Assembly: GCF_900110275.1 (NCBI RefSeq)
Contig: NZ_FODC01000001.1
Span: 620,001-684,000 of the forward strand
Length of the DNA stretch: 64,000 nucleotides
Origin: Duganella sp. CF517
Lineage (GTDB): Bacteria > Pseudomonadota > Gammaproteobacteria > Burkholderiales > Burkholderiaceae_D
Reading direction: 5' to 3'
The position numbers and the translations under genes were made by a program. Under the pieces are notes generated by a model. That model did no database searches, was not told where the DNA came from, and worked only from the letters and a program-made list of their open reading frames with translations. Positions 26,090-34,353 of the stretch are shown here, piece by piece (within the stretch, counting starts at the first letter, position 1; the number at the start of each line of letters is the position of its first letter).

Positions 26090-26118
26090 TTGACCATATT
26101 AGTTAGGACTCCTATTTT
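26090..26118 (+). promoter_or_regulatory. sigma70-like promoter of the AhpD-redoxin operon
   Basis: TTGACC at 26090-26095, a 17-base spacer and TATTTT at 26113-26118; expected start near 26125, about 40 bases before the ATG at 26167. The spacer contains operator copy 2, giving a classic repression geometry. Confidence 0.75.
26098..26114 (-). promoter_or_regulatory. candidate MarR operator, copy 2
   Basis: On the minus strand TAGGAGTCCTAACTAAT, differing from copy 1 only in the two bases after TCCT. It lies between the -35 and -10 boxes of the AhpD-redoxin promoter and runs opposite to copy 1. Confidence 0.75.
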
Positions 26119-26166
26119 CATTAACCGTCGTACCAACCCGTAGTTCAACCACTGAAAGGAAATATC

Positions 26167-26709
26167 ATGACCCGCATCGCACTCGTCTCCCCCGCCGACA
26201 CCACCGGCGAACGCCAACAACTGCTGACACAAATCCAGGGCGCCTTCGGCGCCACCCCCAACATGTTCAAGGCCGTCGCCAATTCGACCGCCGCGCTGAA
26301 AAGCATGTGGGGCTCCTTCGGCGCCCTCGGCGGCGGCGTGATCGGCGCCAAGCTGGGCGAGCAGATCGCCGTCGCCATCGCCGACCGCAACGAGTGCGAC
26401 TATTGCCTGGCCGCGCACACCGCGTTGGGACGCAAAGCCGGCGCCAGCGCCGAGGAGATGACGGCGGCGCAGGCCGGCCAGTCGGCCGATCCGAAAACCG
26501 CCGCCGCGCTGCGCTTCGCCACGGCGATCGTCAACAACCGCGCGCAGATCGGCGACGAGGATGTCGCGGCGCTCCGCCAGGCCGGCTTCGACGACGAAGC
26601 CATCGTCGAAATCATGGCCCATGTGGCGCTCAACCTGTTCACCAACTACGTCAACGTGGCGTTGCAGGTGCCGGTCGACTTCCCGTCGGTCAAACTGCGC
26701 GCAAAGTAA
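26167..26709 (+). CDS. carboxymuconolactone decarboxylase / AhpD-like protein
   Basis: A 180-residue all-helical protein of the CMD family. The redox motif Cys77-Asp-Tyr-Cys80-Leu-Ala-Ala-His84 matches the AhpD active site, which relays electrons to peroxiredoxins, rather than true decarboxylases. AAGGAAATATC precedes the ATG. The redoxin gene starts nine bases after the stop, so the two form an operon. With a cysteine-bearing MarR regulator upstream, the unit looks like a peroxide or electrophile defence module. Physiological substrate unknown. Confidence 0.92.
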   Translation: MTRIALVSPADTTGERQQLLTQIQGAFGATPNMFKAVANSTAALKSMWGSFGALGGGVIGAKLGEQIAVAIADRNECDYCLAAHTALGRKAGASAEEMTAAQAGQSADPKTAAALRFATAIVNNRAQIGDEDVAALRQAGFDDEAIVEIMAHVALNLFTNYVNVALQVPVDFPSVKLRAK

Positions 26710-26718
26710 GGAGCGGCC

Positions 26719-27234
26719 ATGCACACCATCGCTCCCGAACTCCAGGTCGCGGCCTGGCTCAACACGCGCGGCGCCTTGTCGCTGCAGCAGCTGCGAGGCA
26801 AGGTGGTCGCCATCTACGCCTTTCAGATGCTGTGCCCCGGCTGCGTGTCGCACGGCATACCGCAGGCCAAGGCGATCCGCGCGGCCTTCAGCGACCAGGA
26901 AGTCGCGGTGATCGGACTGCACTCGGTGTTCGAGCACCACGACGTCATGACACGCAAGGCGCTGGAGGCGTTCGTCCACGAGTACCGCATCCAGTTTCCG
27001 GTGGCGATAGACCAGCCGTCGTCCGATGGAGCGATCCCGCTGACGATGGAGCGGTATGGGCTGCGCGGCACGCCGACACTGCTGCTGATCGATCGCCAGG
27101 GACGGCTGCGCCACAGCCACTTCGGCCGCGTCGACGACATGGCCGTCGGCGCGCAGATCGGCAGGCTGTTGGGCGAGGTGGCAGCCGCGCCTTCGGCCGT
27201 CCAATGCGACGATACCGCGTGTAGCATCGGGTAG
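26719..27234 (+). CDS. redoxin / TlpA-like thiol protein
   Basis: A 171-residue thioredoxin-fold protein without a signal peptide, hence cytoplasmic. The active site is Cys39-Pro-Gly-Cys42 after the second strand, and the cis-Pro segment is Gly-Thr-Pro-Thr-Leu-Leu-Leu-Ile-Asp. The C-terminus carries a second Cys pair (Cys163 and Cys168) four residues from the end, which could be a resolving or relay pair. It is the second gene of the AhpD operon, AGGAG lying just before its ATG, and is probably the electron partner of the AhpD-like protein. Confidence 0.9.
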   Translation: MHTIAPELQVAAWLNTRGALSLQQLRGKVVAIYAFQMLCPGCVSHGIPQAKAIRAAFSDQEVAVIGLHSVFEHHDVMTRKALEAFVHEYRIQFPVAIDQPSSDGAIPLTMERYGLRGTPTLLLIDRQGRLRHSHFGRVDDMAVGAQIGRLLGEVAAAPSAVQCDDTACSIG

Positions 27235-27249
27235 GTCTTAAGCGACTGC

Positions 27250-27271
27250 GCAACCGGGGCGCCCCGGTTGC
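27250..27271 (+). terminator. perfect 22-base palindrome after the redoxin gene
   Basis: GCAACCGGGGCGCCCCGGTTGC, self-complementary over all 22 bases, 16 bases after the redoxin stop. It is followed by CTATCCTTTAA, so the U-run is poor. It most likely ends the AhpD-redoxin transcript, though its perfect symmetry would also suit a protein-binding site. Confidence 0.45.
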
Positions 27272-27431
27272 CTATCCTTTAATGCACGGCTGGCGCGCGT
27301 GCCCGTTGTATTAAGCAATCGATGTAGGCATAATCAAAGCGAAGCCTCACGCGGAAGATGACATGCCCTGCCCTAATTTTGATCGTTGCGATCGCCGCAA
27401 CACCCGCCGGACCTTGACGGCAAGGGTGTAG

Positions 27432-28928
27432 ATGGCGTCCCGCGCATTCCCCCGGCTGTTGTTCCGATTGATGCTTGCCATCGGCGCCCTCCTGATTATC
27501 CTTGCCGCCGCCGCGTGGGCGGCGATCGCCAATCCACCGGAGCTGCTGCGCATCGGCGCCGCGTACGCCGCCAAAACAGTCTGCTCCAACGTCTTCGTCG
27601 CCGGCCGCGATAGCGCCGGCGTGCTGGCGCACGACGTCCAGGCGCCCGGCCATCCGATACTCGAACACCTGGAAGTACGAATCGACCAGCAACGCAAGGT
27701 GGTGCGCGCCGACCTGTTCGGCGTGATCGGCGGCGGCGTCGCGGTCTATCGTCCCGGCACCGGCTGCGCCGTGGTTCCCGACGGCGACGTGGCGCGCGCT
27801 TCGCTCCATAATTTTGTACCGATCAAGATCTGGTCGCCGTCGCCCAGCGTGCCGTGGCCGACCGGGTCGATGGCGGAAACCGTACCGGGGGTGCAGGCGC
27901 TGGTGAACCAGGACGCGCTGTCCGGCCCCGGCATGCGTGGCATCGCCGTGATCCATCGCGGCCGGCTGGTGGCGCAGCGCTACGGCGACGGTTTCGCCCT
28001 GCGCACCCCGCAGCTGGGCTGGTCGCTGACCAAGACCGTCAACGCCGCGCTGGTGGGCATGCACATCGCCGAAGGTAAACTGTCGCCGCAACAAAGCGGC
28101 TTCTGGGCGGCGGGCGCCGACGGCCGCTCGCGGATCGCGCTGTCCCACCTGATGGCGATGAGCAGCGGCCTGCGGTTCGACGAGACCTATGGCGGCGTTT
28201 CCGACCTCACGCGCATGCTGTATCTGGAGCCGGACATGGCGGCCTACGCGGCGGCCCAGCCGCTGGTGCAGCCGGCGGGGACGGCGTGGAACGATTCGAG
28301 CGGCACCGCGCTGCTGCTGTCGCGCATCTGGCAGCGCGCGGCGGCGGGCACGAACGCCGGTGCGGGTGACGGCGCAAATGCCGGCGAAAGGGTGGCCATC
28401 GCCGGCGCCCTCCCCGCCAAAAACGGACCGGCATCGGTGGCGGTGCTGTCGCTGCCGCACGACCGGCTGTTCGCACCACTGGGCATGAGCAGCGCCTTGA
28501 TCGAAGCCGACGCGCGCGGCAACCTGGTTGGCGCAAGCTATATGTACGCCAGCACCCACGACTGGGCGCGCTTTGGCCAGTTCCTGCTGCAGGACGGTGT
28601 CTGGCAGGGCAAACGGATGCTGCCGGCGGGCTTCGTGGAAGCGATGCGCCAGCCGGCGCCGGCGTCGGGCGGCCAATACGGCCAGGGCCAGGTCTGGCGC
28701 CACGGACCGCAAGGCGCGACGCCGCCGGGCCAAAATCCGGACCTGCCCTTCAAGCTGCCGGCGGATACCTTCTGGATGCTGGGCCACGATGGCCAGTCCA
28801 TCGCCATCGTCCCTTCCAGGGGATTGGTGCTGGTGCGGCTCGGCCTGACGCCGGAACGGCTGGGCTATCAGCCGCAGGCCCTGCTGGCCGCGATCATCGA
28901 GGCGCTGGAACCGGACGCGGTGAAGTAG
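27432..28928 (+). CDS. serine hydrolase, class C beta-lactamase/AmpH-like
   Basis: A 498-residue protein with one N-terminal membrane helix (about 12-32) that anchors it in the inner membrane with the catalytic part in the periplasm. The nucleophile motif is Ser-Leu-Thr-Lys near residue 199 and a Tyr-x-Ser-like role may be filled by Asp-Ser-Ser-Gly-Thr near 292. The closing His-Asp-Gly segment (Gly-His-Asp-Gly-Gln) near 455 matches the His-x-Gly motif of the EstB/class C family. A 25-residue Ala/Gly-rich insertion lies near 310-320. Activity could be D-Ala-peptidase or esterase rather than lactamase. It is convergent with the GGDEF gene. Confidence 0.88.
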   Translation: MASRAFPRLLFRLMLAIGALLIILAAAAWAAIANPPELLRIGAAYAAKTVCSNVFVAGRDSAGVLAHDVQAPGHPILEHLEVRIDQQRKVVRADLFGVIGGGVAVYRPGTGCAVVPDGDVARASLHNFVPIKIWSPSPSVPWPTGSMAETVPGVQALVNQDALSGPGMRGIAVIHRGRLVAQRYGDGFALRTPQLGWSLTKTVNAALVGMHIAEGKLSPQQSGFWAAGADGRSRIALSHLMAMSSGLRFDETYGGVSDLTRMLYLEPDMAAYAAAQPLVQPAGTAWNDSSGTALLLSRIWQRAAAGTNAGAGDGANAGERVAIAGALPAKNGPASVAVLSLPHDRLFAPLGMSSALIEADARGNLVGASYMYASTHDWARFGQFLLQDGVWQGKRMLPAGFVEAMRQPAPASGGQYGQGQVWRHGPQGATPPGQNPDLPFKLPADTFWMLGHDGQSIAIVPSRGLVLVRLGLTPERLGYQPQALLAAIIEALEPDAVK

Positions 28929-28963
28929 AAATCATCACCGTCCCGCATGCCGACTCCGCGACG

Positions 28964-30010
28964 TTAAACCCGTTCCGCATTTGCCGGCGGCGCTGCCGGG
29001 TTGTCCACCCGAACGGTATTGCGCCCGCCCTGCTTGGCGGCGTACAGCATTTTATCGGCGCGCATCAGCCACTCTTCCGGCGTGGCGGATTTGTCCATGC
29101 CGGCCACGCCGATCGACACGGTGATCGGATGCCCGTCCATCAGCGGTTCCTCGGCCACCGCGGCGCGCAAACCCTCGGCCAGACGGCTCGCCGCGCCCAG
29201 GCCGGCGCCGGTGGCGATGATGGCGAATTCCTCGCCACCGTAGCGGAAGATCTGGTCGGACGAGCGGGTGTGATTGCGCATCAATTCGCACAGCCGTACC
29301 AGCACCTTGTCGCCGGCCGCGTGCCCGTGCCGGTCGTTGACCTGCTTGAAGTGGTCGAGGTCGAGAAGCAGCAGGCACGATCCCGGATGCGGCCTGCGCT
29401 CGGCGGCATAGGCTTCCAGCTTGCCGTCCAGCGCGCGGCGGTTGCCCACGCCGGTGAGGAAGTCGCGCTCGACCTCCGTATGCAGCTCCTGGTTCTGCAA
29501 GCCGGTGCGGTACGAGAAGATATAAGCGAACAGGTTAACCAGCGAAATCGTCACCACCACAGTGAATAAGTTGAGCAACTCCAGCTCGCGCGTCAGCAGC
29601 GCCACCAGCACCAGCATCGACACGCTGTTGATCGCCAGCGCCACGGCGGGACGCAGCATGAAGTACGCGGCGATCATGGTCGGATAGACCCAGTACACCA
29701 GCGACAGGCCGCGCAGGTGGATGGTGGCCAGCATGCCGGCCGAATAAAACAGCGTCACGCCCAGGCTGGCGGCCTTGTATCGGCCGGTGCGCCAGACATC
29801 GACGATCACCGCCAGCATGGCCGCCACCAGCGCCAGGTCGACGGCGGCGGAGATCCAGCTGCCCTGCAGCAGCCGGTAGATACCGAACGGCAGGATGCTG
29901 GGTATGCTCAATGAGCACATCAACAACAGGATGACTTCTTCCTTGCTGCGTTTGCGGCGCGCCGACAGCCAGGCCAGCCGGCCGCCAAACATCTTCTCTA
30001 ATTCAGGCAT
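28964..30010 (-). CDS. membrane diguanylate cyclase (GGDEF)
   Basis: A 348-residue protein with six hydrophobic helices (about 25-165) forming a membrane sensor of no recognised family, then a GGDEF domain to about 335. The active site reads Gly-Gly-Glu-Glu-Phe near 257, expected to be catalytic. The inhibitory I-site Arg-Ser-Ser-Asp lies exactly five residues before it, so product feedback is likely. The enzyme makes cyclic di-GMP from two GTP. It starts 32 bases after the RND permease stop on the same strand and may be the last gene of the efflux operon. Confidence 0.93.
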   Translation of the reverse strand: MPELEKMFGGRLAWLSARRKRSKEEVILLLMCSLSIPSILPFGIYRLLQGSWISAAVDLALVAAMLAVIVDVWRTGRYKAASLGVTLFYSAGMLATIHLRGLSLVYWVYPTMIAAYFMLRPAVALAINSVSMLVLVALLTRELELLNLFTVVVTISLVNLFAYIFSYRTGLQNQELHTEVERDFLTGVGNRRALDGKLEAYAAERRPHPGSCLLLLDLDHFKQVNDRHGHAAGDKVLVRLCELMRNHTRSSDQIFRYGGEEFAIIATGAGLGAASRLAEGLRAAVAEEPLMDGHPITVSIGVAGMDKSATPEEWLMRADKMLYAAKQGGRNTVRVDNPAAPPANAERV

Positions 30011-30042
30011 AAAGGTAGCAGTCGTCTCTTGAATTTCTATTT

Positions 30043-33000
30043 TTATGACACCGGCGCGTGCGCCTTTGTTGGCGGCGCGGGCCTTTCTCCCGCAGGCGCC
30101 CCGGCCTTGTGTTCCCCCGCCAGCAGCATGTACACGGCGGGCACCACGAACAGCGTAAACAGCGTTCCGATCGACAGCCCGGTGAAAATCACCAGTCCCA
30201 TCGCGTGCCGTCCGGCGGCGCCGGCGCCGGAGGCGATCACCAGCGGCACCACGCCAAACACCATGGCGGCCGTGGTCATCAAAATAGGCCGCAGACGGGT
30301 GGCGGAGGCTTCCTCGATCGCTTCGCGCTTGCCCTTTCCGGCCGCCCGCAAGTGGTTCGCCACTTCGACGATCAGGATACCATGCTTGGAGATGAGTCCC
30401 ATCAATGTCACCAGCCCGACCTGCGTATAAATATTGATCGACGCGAAACCGAGGAAGATGAAGGTCATCGCCCCGAACAGCGCCATCGGCACCGAGAACA
30501 GGATCACGATCGGATCGCGGAAGCTCTCGAACTGCGCGGCAAGCGCCAGGAACACGATGATCACGGCGAAGGCCATGGTCACGACGAAGCCGCCCGATTC
30601 GGTCATGAACTGGCGCGACGAACCGGAATAGTCGATCGAATAACCCGACGGCGCCACCTCCCGCACCGTGTTGCGCAGGTACTCGAGGATCTCACCCTGC
30701 GAGGCCCCGCTGACGCCGGAAATCGTGGCCGAATTGAGCTGCTGGAAGCGGGTGACCGATTCCGGCTGCACGCTGTACTTGATGCCGGCCACGGTGCTGG
30801 CCGGGATCATGCCGCCGCCCGGGGTCTTGATATAAAAGTTCAGCACATCGGAAGGATTGAGCCGGTCGACCTGGCGCACCTGCGGAATCACCTTGTACGA
30901 GCGGCCGGAGATCGAGAAGTAGTTGACGTAGCCGCCGCCCAGCGCCGCCGCCATGGCGTTGCCGAAGTCCTGCTGCGTCAACCCCAGGGTACTGAGCTTG
31001 TCGCGGTCCACCTCCACCCTGGCCTGCGGCGAATCGATCTTCAGGTCGACGTCGGCGAAATAGAATTTGCCGTCCTTGGTGGCCTTGGCCAGCACCGCCT
31101 GCGCCACGTTGTTCAGGTTTTCGAACGGCTCGGTGGTGGTGATGACGAATTGCACCGGCAGGCCGGAGCTGCCCGGCAGCGCCGGGAACTGGAACGCCGC
31201 CACGCGCCCGCCGGCCACGTTGGCCCATTTCTGCTGCAGCTCCTGCTGGATCTCGGCCGCCGACCGGGTACGCTGGTCCCACGGTTTGAACAGCACACCG
31301 CCGATGCCGGCGTTGGTGGTCGGCACTCCGGTGATCTGGAACATCTGGTCGTATTCGGGCAGCGCCTTGGCGATGTCGAAAATCTGTTTGGCGTAGGCCT
31401 GCATCTGCTCCGAAGTGGCGGTTGGGGCGCCGACCACCTGCGACAGCACGATGCCCTGGTCCTCCTCCGGCGCCAGCTCCGACTGCGACATCGTGAACAT
31501 CACGCCCAGCAACGCGCTCAGTATCACGCCCAGCACGATCAGCACCGGCCAGGTATTGAGCAAACTATGCAGCAGCCGCAGATAGCCGTCGTGGACCTTT
31601 CCGAACACACGGTCGATGGCCTTGACGAACTTGCCCTGGTCCTGTTCGGGATCGAAGAAGTAGGCGCACATCATCGGCGACAGGGTCAGCGCGACGATGC
31701 CGGACACCGCGACCGCGCCAGCCAGCGTGAACGCGAACTCGGTGAACAGCGCGCCGGTCAGGCCGCCCTGGAAGCCGATCGGCACGTAGACCGCGATCAG
31801 CACCACCGTCATCGCCAGGATCGGGCTGCCCAACTCGCGCGCGGCCATGATGGCGGCGTCGAACGGCTTCATGCCGGCCTTCATATGCCGGTCGACGTTT
31901 TCCACGACGATGATGGCGTCGTCGACCACCAGGCCGATCGCCAGCACGATCGCCAGCAGGGTCAGTAGATTGATCGAATAGCCCAGCATCAGCATCATGA
32001 AGAAGGTGCCGATCAGCGACAGCGGCATCGCGATCACCGGCACGATCACAGCGCGCGCGCTGCCCAGGAACAGGTAGATCACCACCGTCACGATCACCAG
32101 CGCCTCCACCAAGGTCAAGACCACTTCGTGGATCGAGGTGTTGATGAACTCCGTCGAATCGTAGACGATCTCCCCGGTCAGCCCCGTCGGCAGCTGCTCC
32201 CTGATCGCCGGGAAAGCGTCGCGCACCCGGTTCGCCACGTCGAGGATATTGGCCTCCGGCGCCACCTTGATGCCGATGAAGACCGAGCGCACGCCGCTGA
32301 AGGCGACGTTGAAGTCGTAGTTCTCCGACCCCAGCGTGACGTTGGCGATGTCCTCCAGCCGCACGATGGCGCCGCCGCTTTGCTTGACGGCCAGCGCCTT
32401 GAACTCCTCCACCGTGTGCAGGTCGGTGCCGGCGGTCAGCGGCACGCTGACCATCTGGCCCTTGGTCGAGCCCAGGCCCGCCAGGTAATTGTTCGACGCC
32501 AGCGCGGCGCTGACCTCCGCCGCCGTCACGCCGTGGGCCGCCATCTTGCCGGCGTCGAGCCAGGCGCGCAGCGCGAACTGGCGCGCGCCCAGCAGCTCGG
32601 CCGTCTGCACGCCCTGGATCGAATCGAGCTTGGGCTTGACCACCCGCGCCAGGAAGTCGGTGACGTTATTGGTCGGCAGCGTGTCGCTGTAGAAGCCCAT
32701 GTACATGGCGTCGGTGGTCTGGCCCATCTGCACCGTCAGCACCGGTTGCTGCGCCTGTTGCGGCAACTGGTTGCGCACCGAGTTGACCTGGGTGGTGATC
32801 TCGGTCAGCGCGCGGTTGGAGACGTAATTGAGCAGCAAGGTGGCGGTGATGGTCGACACCCCGCTGTTACTCGACGAGGACAGGTAATCGATGCCCTGCG
32901 CCTGCGCGATCGCCGATTCCAGCGGCTGCGTGATGAAGCCGGCCACGGTGGCGGCGTCGGCGCCATAGTAGGTGGTCGATATCGTGACCACCGCGTTTTG

Positions 33001-33120
33001 TGTTTTCGGATACTGGTTGATCGGAAGGCTGAACAGCGAGCGCAGGCCCAGTACCACGATCAGCAGGCTGATTACGCTGGCCAGCACCGGACGTTTGATG
33101 AAGATGTCGGTAAAGTTCAT
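30043..33120 (-). CDS. RND-family multidrug efflux permease (HAE1)
   Basis: A 1025-residue inner-membrane proton antiporter of normal family length with twelve expected helices and two large periplasmic loops. It begins with the family's Phe-Ile-x-Arg-Pro-Val-Leu-Ala amphipathic start. Helix 4 has the proton-relay pair in VVDDAI, with the following Glu-Asn. It should form a tripartite pump with the adaptor encoded 14 bases upstream and the outer-membrane channel before that. The substrate range cannot be told from sequence. There is no adjacent TetR or two-component regulator. Confidence 0.96.
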   Translation of the reverse strand: MNFTDIFIKRPVLASVISLLIVVLGLRSLFSLPINQYPKTQNAVVTISTTYYGADAATVAGFITQPLESAIAQAQGIDYLSSSSNSGVSTITATLLLNYVSNRALTEITTQVNSVRNQLPQQAQQPVLTVQMGQTTDAMYMGFYSDTLPTNNVTDFLARVVKPKLDSIQGVQTAELLGARQFALRAWLDAGKMAAHGVTAAEVSAALASNNYLAGLGSTKGQMVSVPLTAGTDLHTVEEFKALAVKQSGGAIVRLEDIANVTLGSENYDFNVAFSGVRSVFIGIKVAPEANILDVANRVRDAFPAIREQLPTGLTGEIVYDSTEFINTSIHEVVLTLVEALVIVTVVIYLFLGSARAVIVPVIAMPLSLIGTFFMMLMLGYSINLLTLLAIVLAIGLVVDDAIIVVENVDRHMKAGMKPFDAAIMAARELGSPILAMTVVLIAVYVPIGFQGGLTGALFTEFAFTLAGAVAVSGIVALTLSPMMCAYFFDPEQDQGKFVKAIDRVFGKVHDGYLRLLHSLLNTWPVLIVLGVILSALLGVMFTMSQSELAPEEDQGIVLSQVVGAPTATSEQMQAYAKQIFDIAKALPEYDQMFQITGVPTTNAGIGGVLFKPWDQRTRSAAEIQQELQQKWANVAGGRVAAFQFPALPGSSGLPVQFVITTTEPFENLNNVAQAVLAKATKDGKFYFADVDLKIDSPQARVEVDRDKLSTLGLTQQDFGNAMAAALGGGYVNYFSISGRSYKVIPQVRQVDRLNPSDVLNFYIKTPGGGMIPASTVAGIKYSVQPESVTRFQQLNSATISGVSGASQGEILEYLRNTVREVAPSGYSIDYSGSSRQFMTESGGFVVTMAFAVIIVFLALAAQFESFRDPIVILFSVPMALFGAMTFIFLGFASINIYTQVGLVTLMGLISKHGILIVEVANHLRAAGKGKREAIEEASATRLRPILMTTAAMVFGVVPLVIASGAGAAGRHAMGLVIFTGLSIGTLFTLFVVPAVYMLLAGEHKAGAPAGERPAPPTKAHAPVS

Positions 33121-33133
33121 GGCGCGTCCGTCC

Positions 33134-34282
33134 TCACTGTTCCTGCGGCGCCGGATTCGGGCTGTTGGCCGGCTGCACCGCGTTGTTGATCGCGGCCGGC
33201 GTGCCGTTCTTCAGTTTCAGCTGGCCGCTGGTGACGATGGTCTGCCCTTCCTTGATGCCGGTGAGGACGGCCACCTGGTCGCCGCGCGTGGGCCCGGTGG
33301 TGACGAATACCTCCCGCGCCACCAGTTGCGGGTTGCCTTTATCATCCTTGGGCGGCGGCTTGCCCTGCTCCGCCTTGGCCGGCGCCAGCACGAACACGGT
33401 CGAACCATACGGGTTGTAGGTGATGGCGGTCTGCGGCAATGTCAGGTATTTTTTCCGCTCGCCCTGATCCAGGCTGACATTGGCGAACATGCCCGGCAAC
33501 AGCTGGCGCTTGGGATTGGCCACCGTCGCCTGCACCTGCACGTTGCGCGTGGCGGCATCGACTTTCGGGCTGATGGCCGTCACCCTGGCCGGGAACGCGA
33601 CGCCGGGCCAGCCGTCGCTGGTCAGATTGAGCTTCTGCCCGATCGACAGCCCGGCGATCTGCTTTTGCGGCACGAAGAAATCCGCGTAGACGGTATCGAT
33701 GGTCTGCAAGGTCACCAGCACGTCGCCGGGATTGAGGTACTGGCCCGGATTGACGGCGGTGATCCCCAGCTTGCCGGCGAACGGCGCGCGGATGGTTTTC
33801 TTGTCGACCAGCGCCTGCTGCTGCGCCACCAGCGCCTTGCGGCTCTTCAGGTCCGCCTCGTCGTTGTCCACCTGCGCTTGGCTGATCGCCTGCGCCGCCA
33901 GCTGCAGCTTGTCGCGTTTGAGCACCGTCGCCGCCAGGTCCGCCGCCGCCTGCAGGGAGCGCAGCTGGGCGATATCGGATTCGGCGTTCATCTCGAACAG
34001 CACCTGGCCGGCCTTGACCTCGTCGCCGGATTTGAAATTGACCTTGCGTACCAGGCCGGCGATTTCGGTCGTCACGTCGACGCCGCGCACCGGCACCAGC
34101 GTGCCGACGGCGGTGAGCTGCGGCTGCCATTCCACCGCCGCCACCTTGATCGCGGTGACCACCTGCGCGCCCGGCTTGGGCGAGCTGGCGATGAGTTTTT
34201 GAATCTGAAGGTATTTTCCAAATGCCAGTACGGCGATCAGTAGGATGACACACCCTACCATGATGAGCATACGCTTGGTCAT
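33134..34282 (-). CDS. RND efflux periplasmic adaptor (membrane fusion protein)
   Basis: A 382-residue adaptor with an N-terminal membrane anchor (about 5-24). A barrel/lipoyl-type domain is split by an alpha-hairpin rich in Gln, Ala and Asp (about 110-165), followed by the beta-barrel and membrane-proximal domains. No lipobox Cys is visible, so it is likely anchored by the uncleaved helix. The C-terminus is Asn/Pro-rich. It links the RND permease and the outer-membrane channel, whose genes flank it in the same operon. Confidence 0.95.
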   Translation of the reverse strand: MTKRMLIMVGCVILLIAVLAFGKYLQIQKLIASSPKPGAQVVTAIKVAAVEWQPQLTAVGTLVPVRGVDVTTEIAGLVRKVNFKSGDEVKAGQVLFEMNAESDIAQLRSLQAAADLAATVLKRDKLQLAAQAISQAQVDNDEADLKSRKALVAQQQALVDKKTIRAPFAGKLGITAVNPGQYLNPGDVLVTLQTIDTVYADFFVPQKQIAGLSIGQKLNLTSDGWPGVAFPARVTAISPKVDAATRNVQVQATVANPKRQLLPGMFANVSLDQGERKKYLTLPQTAITYNPYGSTVFVLAPAKAEQGKPPPKDDKGNPQLVAREVFVTTGPTRGDQVAVLTGIKEGQTIVTSGQLKLKNGTPAAINNAVQPANSPNPAPQEQ

Positions 34283-34353
34283 GAATCAGCCTCCCGCGTC
34301 TTTGATATGTCCTGCGAAGTACGCTAGCGCGCAAGTGTTAAAGAGGATGGCCG

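Noticed and set aside
30058..31968. A 636-codon plus-strand frame inside the RND permease gene
   Set aside because: Rich in Arg, His, Gln and Asp with no recognisable domain; the opposite strand is an unambiguous RND permease.
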